Assembly: GCF_000620765.1 (NCBI RefSeq)
Contig: NZ_JIAK01000010.1
Span: 1 to 64,000 of the forward strand
DNA: 64,000 bases
Origin: Desulfovermiculus halophilus DSM 18834
Lineage (GTDB): Bacteria > Desulfobacterota > Desulfovibrionia > Desulfovibrionales > Desulfothermaceae
Direction: 5' to 3'
Positions within the stretch are counted from its first letter, which is position 1, and each line of letters opens with the position of its first letter. Shown in pieces: positions 57,597 through 64,000 of the stretch. Both the position numbers and the translations under genes were made by a program. The notes under the pieces are model-generated. The model had not been told where the DNA came from. It saw only the letters and a program-made list of their open reading frames with translations, and ran no database searches.

Positions 57597-60107
57597 TTAC
57601 TCTGGCGTCAGATCGCTGTTTTCGGCGTTCTCTCCGGACAGTCCAAGCCTGGAGGCCCAGTCGTTCAGGCCGTCCAGACTGCGGACATGAATGTCCCGCT
57701 GGGGGAAGGCAATGGTGATGCCGTATTCCTGAAAGATCTTGTTCATGTCGTAGCGAAGATCAGATTCCGCCAGCCATCCGTAGTCAATTGAGGCATAGAA
57801 ATACAGGGTGAACCGGAGGGAGCTGTCCCCGAACTCGGCAAAGCGGACAAAGGGCGCCGGCACTTTGAGGATATGAGGATGGGTGTCCGCGATGTACAGC
57901 AAAAGGCGGCGGACCAGCTCGATGTCGGTGCCGTAGGCCACACCCACCTGAACCTTGCGGCGCAGGATCTTGTCCTGGCGGTGGGTCCAGTTGGTGATCT
58001 CTTCACTGATCAGCTTTGAGTTGGGCAACAGGATGGTCGAGCGGTCAAAGGTCTGGACCTCAGTGGTCCGGATATTGATCTGCTTGACCTCCGCCCACAG
58101 GTCCCGGATCTGGACCACGTCCCCGGGCTGGATGGAACGTCCGAACAAGAGGATGATTCCGCTGATGAAATTGTTGAAGATGCTCTGGAGGCCAAATCCA
58201 ATGCCCACGCTGAGTCCGCCGGCGACCACGGTCAGGCTGGTCAGATCCAGACCCAGAAAGGCCAGGGCCAAAATGATATAAATGCCCCAGACCCCGTAGG
58301 TCAAGAGTATGTTCAGGGAACCCACGGTACCGGAGTCCAGGGAGCTGTGCAGTTCAGCCGCGCTCTGAAGCAGGGATTTGAGAACAACCAGGCCGGAGCT
58401 GGCCAGATAAAACCCGATCAGGACGATGATCAGCCGGGCCAGATTGATGGACAGGACTCCCCAGCCCAGCTTGAGCTTGGACAGCTCCTGCAGGAACTGG
58501 AAATCCCCCAGGGTAATGCCCAGCCAGAGAATGATGAAGGAAAAGGAAAAGATCCACAGAACCGGGACCCCCATTCCCTGGACCAGGCCCCGGCCCAGGA
58601 ATCCGACGGTATTTTCCGGGAACTGGATGATCTTGGCCCGCAAAAGCCCTGTAGAGCAGTTTCCGACTTGAAGACAGACACAGAAGACAAACCACATGGA
58701 GGTGAGCAGAAGGCTCAGATGCACCCAGCCGGCCAGGGTCAGGGGGACCAGGAGGGTGAACAGGACCACTGTCAGGCGGTACAGGGTGCGCTCCAGGGTC
58801 ACATTGATCCTGGTCCGGTGGCGCTTGAAAAAGCCGATGAAGACGATCAACAGGGTGATCCACACCAGCCCGGTCAAGAACGGAGGGAGGATAAGGGTCT
58901 GCAGGATCTGGGAGAAGGCAAAGGGGAACCAGAGCAGGCGCAGGGGGTTGGAATAGAATTCGGACTCGTCGACCATGGAGAAGCGGATCAGCCATAAAAG
59001 GAGGATCAATCCCCATCCGAGGATGATCTGCCCCAGGGATTGAATGATCAAGGATTGAAAGCTGCCCTGAAAAAAGGTATTGGCCACAAGGATGGCCGCA
59101 GCCAGGGAAATGAACAGGGAGGCCGGAAGCATCCTCTTCAAGGGGGGGGCGTCCTGGAGGCGGGCATTGACCAGGGCCAGGAGGATGAGGGAAACTACAT
59201 AGAATGCGGTGAAAAAGCCTGCAAAGCGGAGCAGGAACAGGGGCCAGTTGAAGTTGCCGAGGACGAAAAGATGGGTATAGACCGGCAGGTTTTCCTGCCA
59301 TTCCTCGAACTGGGTGCCCATTGTTCCGGTATTCAGCTGAAAGAGACTGAAGCTGGGCTCCAGAAAGTACTCGTGCCATGATTTTTGAAGGTCCTGGCTG
59401 ACCAGCTTTTCGAATTCCTGGATCTGTCGGTTCAGCTCCAAGGCCGGCTTTTCCCCCTGGGCCAGCTGATTGAGCAGTCCCTGAATGCTGTCCAGCATGT
59501 TTCGGATCTGAACGATTTCCGTCCGGGCCTGATCCGGCCCGATAGCCTGGGGGGAAATGGAGAGCTGGTTGCGCAGATCCTTTTGTCTTCTTTGGATGTT
59601 TTTTTCCAGGGCCTGGAGTTCTTCCCGGGCCTTGCTTAAGGGATCCATGGCGCTTTGCAGCTCCTGGCTGAGCTGATTGACGTTGCGCTTGATGATCACC
59701 AGTTCTTTGAAGTTCTTCTTGATGAAGCCCTTCAGGCGGATCAGGACATTGAGCCGGTCCGACAGGCGGTGGACGCCCTTGTCCAACGCGGACAGGATGG
59801 AGGGCAGCTTGGTCTGCAGCTCCTGCAGGCGGGTTTGCTGCTCCTGGAGGGCCTCCCTCTGGGCCTGAAGGAGGGAGGCCAGAGATTTCTGTTCTTTGGA
59901 GATCTGCTCCTCGTTTTGAGACTGCTGAGCGCTTTCTTCGGCCGAGGTACCGTTTTGGGCCCAGAGCTGGGCAGAGGGGAGGATCAGCAGAATCAGGACC
60001 AGGAAGGGGGCAAACACGCCGGCAAGGCCGGGGGCTTTTGAGGACAGCGGGCGCAGAAGTGTGCATACAGCTGGCTGCATGTGCAAGCTTTTGCAGGGTA
60101 CACGCAT
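57597..60107 (-). CDS. Large MscS-family mechanosensitive channel (MscK/KefA-like)
   Basis: An 836-residue channel that relieves osmotic stress. After a signal-like segment (LVLILLILPSAQLWA) comes a periplasmic coiled coil (about residues 60-280, rich in Q, E, K). About eleven membrane helices follow, then the MscS pore and beta domain (FNNFISGIILLFGRSIQPGD, FDRSTILLPNSKLISEEITN) and a C-terminal IAFPQRDIHVRSL. The ATG at 60107 has AAGGAAAAG upstream; the frame is open to 60149. Confidence 0.9.
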   Translation of the reverse strand: MRVPCKSLHMQPAVCTLLRPLSSKAPGLAGVFAPFLVLILLILPSAQLWAQNGTSAEESAQQSQNEEQISKEQKSLASLLQAQREALQEQQTRLQELQTKLPSILSALDKGVHRLSDRLNVLIRLKGFIKKNFKELVIIKRNVNQLSQELQSAMDPLSKAREELQALEKNIQRRQKDLRNQLSISPQAIGPDQARTEIVQIRNMLDSIQGLLNQLAQGEKPALELNRQIQEFEKLVSQDLQKSWHEYFLEPSFSLFQLNTGTMGTQFEEWQENLPVYTHLFVLGNFNWPLFLLRFAGFFTAFYVVSLILLALVNARLQDAPPLKRMLPASLFISLAAAILVANTFFQGSFQSLIIQSLGQIILGWGLILLLWLIRFSMVDESEFYSNPLRLLWFPFAFSQILQTLILPPFLTGLVWITLLIVFIGFFKRHRTRINVTLERTLYRLTVVLFTLLVPLTLAGWVHLSLLLTSMWFVFCVCLQVGNCSTGLLRAKIIQFPENTVGFLGRGLVQGMGVPVLWIFSFSFIILWLGITLGDFQFLQELSKLKLGWGVLSINLARLIIVLIGFYLASSGLVVLKSLLQSAAELHSSLDSGTVGSLNILLTYGVWGIYIILALAFLGLDLTSLTVVAGGLSVGIGFGLQSIFNNFISGIILLFGRSIQPGDVVQIRDLWAEVKQINIRTTEVQTFDRSTILLPNSKLISEEITNWTHRQDKILRRKVQVGVAYGTDIELVRRLLLYIADTHPHILKVPAPFVRFAEFGDSSLRFTLYFYASIDYGWLAESDLRYDMNKIFQEYGITIAFPQRDIHVRSLDGLNDWASRLGLSGENAENSDLTPE

Positions 60108-60230
60108 GATCTTTTCCTTATAGCGCGTGACTGGGAGTGACACTTCCATTGGGATTTATGAATATCGTCTTTTGGGGCAGACATCAATGCGTGGCGGCAG
60201 GGACATGAAAGATGAGACGGAAGGATGACC

Positions 60231-61544
60231 ATGGCGGAGATGATTCGAGTGCATACCATCAGCCTTGGATGCCCCAAAAACCGGGTGGATACAGAATGCA
60301 TGCTCGGACAGCTGGGGGCGGCGTATGTCTCGGCCGGCACTCCGGAAGAGGCAGACCTGGTCTTGATCAATACGTGCGCGTTTATCCAGCCGGCGGTGGA
60401 AGAATCGGTACAGACCATTTTGCAGATAGCCCACGATCTCAGGCACAGCTCTCAGCGCCCCCTTATGGCGGTGACCGGATGCCTGCCGGCCCGCTATGGA
60501 GTCAATGAGCTGGCCAGGGAGCTGCCCGAGGTGGATCTGTGGCTGAGCCTGGAGGATCAGGACGGGTTCGCTCAATCCCTGTCCGAACATTTTAATGTCC
60601 CCCCCTCCGGCCAGCGGCGGCTGGTCACCACAGGGCCCGGATTTGCCTACCTCAAGATCAGCGAGGGGTGTGAACATCGGTGCGCATTTTGCACAATACC
60701 CACCATTCGCGGTCCCCTGCGCTCGATCCCCAGGCAAGAGCTGGCGGACGAAGCAAGCAGGCTTGAGGAGCACGGCGTTCGGGAACTGTGCCTCGTAGCC
60801 CAGGATCTGACCGCCTACGGCCGGGATCTGGGATGGAAGAAGAACGGATTGATCCCTCTCCTTGATTCCCTGCTTCAGAGCACGGGTGTGGAGTGGATTC
60901 GGCCCATGTACATGTATCCCTCTGGAGTTACAAGGGAACTGCTGCGGTTCATCCACCAGTCCGGTGGACGCATTCTGCCGTATATCGATGTCCCTCTCCA
61001 GCATGCCCACCCGGACATTCTGCGGACCATGGGACGGCCGTTCGTGGGAGATCCGCGGCGGGTTGTGGACCGGATCCGATCTGAGCTGCCTCACGCATGC
61101 CTGCGGACCAGCCTGATTGTCGGTTACCCGGGTGAGACTGACCAGCACTTCCGCTCCATGCTCGCCTTGGTCCGGGAGGCCAAGTTCTGGCATCTCGGCG
61201 TGTTCTGCTTTTCGCCGGAAGAAGGAACAGTTGCACACGGATTGCCGGGGCAGGTGCCGGAGGAGATCAAGGAGCAAAGGCGGGAAGAGCTCATGCAGGT
61301 CCAGGCAGAGATCAGCAAAGAGGCCATGTCCCAGTGGGTGGACCAGAGGATCCAGGTGCTGGTGGATGCCCCGGAGCCTGAATGGCCGGGGCTGTTCCGG
61401 GGGCGGACCTGGTTCCAGGCCCCGGAAGTTGACGGGATCAGCTATGTCAGCTCCCTTCAGGCCCGTGCGGGAGACATGGTCTGGGCTGAGGTGGTGGACA
61501 GCATGACCTATGACCTCTCCACTCTGGCCCTGGAGGAGGATTGA
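60231..61544 (+). CDS. rimO: Ribosomal protein S12 methylthiotransferase RimO
   Basis: A 437-residue radical-SAM enzyme that adds a methylthio group to Asp of ribosomal protein S12. The N-terminal UPF0004 domain has TISLGCPKNRVDTE, LINTCAFI and VTGCLPARYG with three cluster cysteines. The SAM cluster motif is CEHRCAFCTIP, and a TRAM domain closes the protein. AAGGA lies six bases before the ATG at 60231. It is divergent from the mscS-like gene. Confidence 0.95.
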   Translation: MAEMIRVHTISLGCPKNRVDTECMLGQLGAAYVSAGTPEEADLVLINTCAFIQPAVEESVQTILQIAHDLRHSSQRPLMAVTGCLPARYGVNELARELPEVDLWLSLEDQDGFAQSLSEHFNVPPSGQRRLVTTGPGFAYLKISEGCEHRCAFCTIPTIRGPLRSIPRQELADEASRLEEHGVRELCLVAQDLTAYGRDLGWKKNGLIPLLDSLLQSTGVEWIRPMYMYPSGVTRELLRFIHQSGGRILPYIDVPLQHAHPDILRTMGRPFVGDPRRVVDRIRSELPHACLRTSLIVGYPGETDQHFRSMLALVREAKFWHLGVFCFSPEEGTVAHGLPGQVPEEIKEQRREELMQVQAEISKEAMSQWVDQRIQVLVDAPEPEWPGLFRGRTWFQAPEVDGISYVSSLQARAGDMVWAEVVDSMTYDLSTLALEED

Positions 61545-61729
61545 GGGACCGAAGGCATGAAATTTCATTTTTTGCCTTGCTTTCAGTTGCATTGCGGACA
61601 GTGATCTGGTAAAAGTGGCCAAATTTTTCCGTGCTAGGGGGTATGAGTTTGATGCACACAACGCAACCAGAGTATTTAGGCAGCCAGGACATGAATTCTG
61701 AAAAGAGCGAGAACGAAGAGGTCAATTCC

Positions 61730-63463
61730 ATGACTGACGAAATGTCCAACGAGATGTCCATGGATGAGACCGATTTTGAGGCCGCGCTGGAGAATTATCT
61801 TCATTCCGATTTCGGGGAGATCGAAGACGGCAGCATCATCAATGGGACCGTGGTCAAGATCGGAGACGAACACATCCTGGTGGATGTGAACTTCAAGTCC
61901 GAGGGACAGATCCCCACTGATGAGTTCAAGGACCGGGACGGGAACGTCACGGTCAATGTCGGGGACAAGGTCGATGTCTTTGTGGTGCACAAGGACGACA
62001 TGGAAGGAACCATCGCCCTGTCCCATCGCCGGGCCAAGCGGATGAAGGTTCTGGATGAGCTGGAGGCCCTGCAGGAACAGGAAAAGAACGTGAAGGGGAC
62101 CATCATCCAGCGGATCAAGGGCGGCTATACCGTTGAGATTCAGGGCATCGAGGCCTTCTTGCCCGGTTCTCACGTGGATCTGCGTCCGGTGCCGGATATG
62201 GATGCTCTGGTCAATCAGGAGTTCGAGTTCCGGATCCTGAAGATCAACCGCAAGCGGAGCAATGTCATTGTCTCCCGCAGGGTGATCCTGGAAGAGGAGC
62301 GGGAAAAACAGCGGGAAAAGCTGTTGGAAACCCTCGAAGAGGGCCAGGTCTTAAGCGGCAAGGTCAAGAACATCACCGAGTACGGGGTGTTTGTCGATCT
62401 TGGTGGCTTGGACGGACTGCTGCACATCACGGACATGTCCTGGAAGAGGATCAAGCATCCCAAGGAAATGGTCCAGATGGGCGACACCCTGGAGCTCAAG
62501 GTCCTGAACTACGACCGGGAGGCCCAGAAGGTCTCACTGGGCATGAAGCAGCTGATTCCCAACCCCTGGGACGGGATTGCCGAGAAGTATCCTCCGGAAC
62601 AGAAATTTACCGGCAAGGTGACCAATATCGTCGATTACGGGGCATTCGTAGAGCTGGAGCCCGGCGTTGAGGGTCTGGTCCATATCTCGGAGATGTCCTG
62701 GACCCGCAAACTGCGTCATCCATCCCAGATGGTGCATGTGGGGGATGAGGTGGAAGTGGTCATCCTGAGCGTGGATGCGGATCGAAAGCGCATCTCCCTG
62801 GGCATGAAGCAGGTTCGGCCCAATCCGTGGGATCTGGTGTACGAAAAGTACCCCGAAGGGACCATTCTGGAGGCCCCGATCAAAAACATCACCGATTTCG
62901 GCATCTTTATCGGGATAGAAGAAGGGATCGACGGTCTGATCCATGTCTCCGACCTGTCCTGGACCAAAAAGATCCATCACCCAGGAGAGCTGTACAATGT
63001 CGGGGATACTATCCAGGCCAAGGTCTTGACCGTGGACAAAGAGAACGAGAAGTTCACCCTGGGGGTCAAGCAGCTGAGTGAAGATCCCTGGAGCCAGATT
63101 CCGCAGATGTTTCCGGAAGGAACCACGGTCAGCGGGACGATCACCAACATTACAGATTTCGGCCTGTTCGTTGAAGTGCAGGAAGGAATCGAAGGCTTGG
63201 TGCACCTCTCAGAGCTCAGCCCCAAGAAGGTCAAGAGCCCGAGCGAGCTGTACGAGGTCGGCCAGGAGGTCACCGCGAAGGTGATCCGGGTCAGCGCGGA
63301 CGAGCGCCGGCTCGGTCTTTCCATCAAGGCCCATCTTGAAGAGGAAGAGCGCAAGCGGTCTCAGGAACAGCGGGGCAAAGGGCTGCCTCCGACCGGCAGC
63401 AACCTCGGAGACCTGATCCGCCAGAAGCTCGAAGACGAGGAAAGCTCCTCAGACGATGAATAA
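61730..63463 (+). CDS. rpsA: 30S ribosomal protein S1
   Basis: A 577-residue RNA-binding protein with six S1 motifs. The repeats are easy to read, for example GKVKNITEYGVFVDLGGLDGLLHI, GKVTNIVDYGAFVELEPGVEGLVHI, APIKNITDFGIFIGIEEGIDGLIHV and GTITNITDFGLFVEVQEGIEGLVHL, preceded by two more divergent repeats. I choose the ATG at 61730 (MTDEMSNEMSMDE) because AGAGGT precedes it; other in-frame starts are at 61691 and 61643. Its stop overlaps the next gene by eight bases. Confidence 0.95.
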   Translation: MTDEMSNEMSMDETDFEAALENYLHSDFGEIEDGSIINGTVVKIGDEHILVDVNFKSEGQIPTDEFKDRDGNVTVNVGDKVDVFVVHKDDMEGTIALSHRRAKRMKVLDELEALQEQEKNVKGTIIQRIKGGYTVEIQGIEAFLPGSHVDLRPVPDMDALVNQEFEFRILKINRKRSNVIVSRRVILEEEREKQREKLLETLEEGQVLSGKVKNITEYGVFVDLGGLDGLLHITDMSWKRIKHPKEMVQMGDTLELKVLNYDREAQKVSLGMKQLIPNPWDGIAEKYPPEQKFTGKVTNIVDYGAFVELEPGVEGLVHISEMSWTRKLRHPSQMVHVGDEVEVVILSVDADRKRISLGMKQVRPNPWDLVYEKYPEGTILEAPIKNITDFGIFIGIEEGIDGLIHVSDLSWTKKIHHPGELYNVGDTIQAKVLTVDKENEKFTLGVKQLSEDPWSQIPQMFPEGTTVSGTITNITDFGLFVEVQEGIEGLVHLSELSPKKVKSPSELYEVGQEVTAKVIRVSADERRLGLSIKAHLEEEERKRSQEQRGKGLPPTGSNLGDLIRQKLEDEESSSDDE

Positions 63464-64000
63464 GGGGTTCAGTCGCAGACATCCCCTGCTGTTTGGACTG
63501 ATCCTGGTATGTACGGCCGTAGCCCTGACCTTCGGGGCTGCGGCTTTTTTTCGGGCCTTTACCAGCGGCGGGATATCCTGGTTCGCAACCAAAGTGGGCA
63601 TCGTCCACGTCCGAGACACCATCGTGGACTCCAGGCCGGTGACCGACTGGATTCGCAGCCTGGAAGAGGACGATGCAGTGCAGGCCGTTCTGCTCCGGAT
63701 CAATTCCCCTGGGGGTGTTGTCGCCCCGTCCCAGGAAATCTACGATGCAGTCCGTTCCCTGGCCCAGAAGAAGCCGGTGGTTGCCTCCATGGGGGCTGTG
63801 GCAGCCTCCGGGGGGTATTATATCGCCTGTGCCGCAGACCGGATTGTGGCCAATCCCGGGAGCATCACCGGGAGCATAGGGGTCATGGCCCAGATGCTTT
63901 CCTTTGCCCAGCTTCTGGAACGAATGGGGGTCAAGGATCAAACCGTGACCAGCGGGGACCTCAAGGCCGCAGGGTCACCGACAGAGACCCTGAGTCAGCG
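63456..64000 (+). CDS. sppA: Signal peptide peptidase SppA (truncated by window end)
   Basis: The first 181 codons of an SppA-type serine protease. An N-terminal anchor (LLFGLILVCTAVALTFGAAAFF) is followed by INSPGGVVAPSQEIYDAV and the catalytic-Ser segment GAVAASGGYYIACAADRIVANPGSITGSIGV. The frame runs off the end of the window. The ATG overlaps the rpsA stop by eight bases. Confidence 0.92.
   Translation, partial: MNKGFSRRHPLLFGLILVCTAVALTFGAAAFFRAFTSGGISWFATKVGIVHVRDTIVDSRPVTDWIRSLEEDDAVQAVLLRINSPGGVVAPSQEIYDAVRSLAQKKPVVASMGAVAASGGYYIACAADRIVANPGSITGSIGVMAQMLSFAQLLERMGVKDQTVTSGDLKAAGSPTETLSQ

Noticed and set aside
58354-60066. A 570-codon alternative frame on the same strand as the mscS-like gene
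   Set aside because: Proline/glycine-rich shadow frame with no domain; the MscS frame has clear motifs.

Overview
The window looks like chromosomal DNA of a sulfate-reducing bacterium, most likely a Desulfovibrionales relative (possibly Desulfohalobiaceae). This is inferred from gene content and protein style (pyrK-pyrD, an rpsA-sppA overlap, a divergent DnaA, a ferritin-like/ArsA-like operon, a TRAP system with a fumarate reductase/succinate dehydrogenase); no 16S rRNA gene is present to confirm it. Most genes are GC-rich, but the segment near 22.7-24.5 kb and parts of 34.6-36.4 kb are visibly AT-richer.

Layout. 0-1.6 kb: a 23S-IVS-type four-helix-bundle gene beside heptanucleotide arrays, a tyrosine-recombinase remnant, and tRNA-Ala(GGC) with a strong terminator. 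1.6-10.3 kb: recN, pyrK, pyrD, cstA, then a ferritin-like protein, a small unknown protein, an ArsA/Get3-type ATPase and a membrane-anchored unknown. 10.4-13.6 kb: a polar amino-acid ABC transporter. 13.6-18.8 kb: a DUF6125-like protein, an EamA exporter, an RpiR regulator and feoB.

18.9-40.6 kb: a large catabolic region, nearly all on the plus strand. It has a two-subunit acyl-CoA ligase (succinyl/malyl-CoA synthetase type), an HD protein, a CitE-like lyase, a ferredoxin and a GntR/FCD regulator. A succinate dehydrogenase/fumarate reductase follows, whose membrane anchor looks like fused SdhC and SdhD. Then come three MmgE/PrpD proteins (the first with an in-frame UGA), a QueG-like iron-sulfur protein, a 3-hydroxyisobutyrate-dehydrogenase-family gene cut by an IS1634-type element, a DUF1185 protein, a TRAP transporter and an MFS transporter. 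A plausible reading is uptake and hydration or epimerisation of a substituted dicarboxylate, CoA activation, and cleavage to acetyl-CoA plus a 2-oxo acid, with a membrane redox step. The substrate cannot be read from sequence.

40.7-51.3 kb: minus-strand uspA-like, a small conserved protein, an M23-like protein and the replication block gyrA-gyrB-dnaN-dnaA with a sirtuin directly upstream of dnaA; the chromosome origin is probably not far away. 51.8-64 kb: a half-size TauE/SafE protein, a periplasmic amidase, glmS, rdgB and a large MscS-family channel on the minus strand (TauE on plus), then rimO, rpsA and the start of sppA on plus.

The intergenic regions carry two dispersed repeat families. 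R1 is a long imperfect palindrome of about 280 bp with five copies. R2 is a 135-250 bp module with five copies, three of which sit inside R1 copies. There are also three loci of heptanucleotide arrays.
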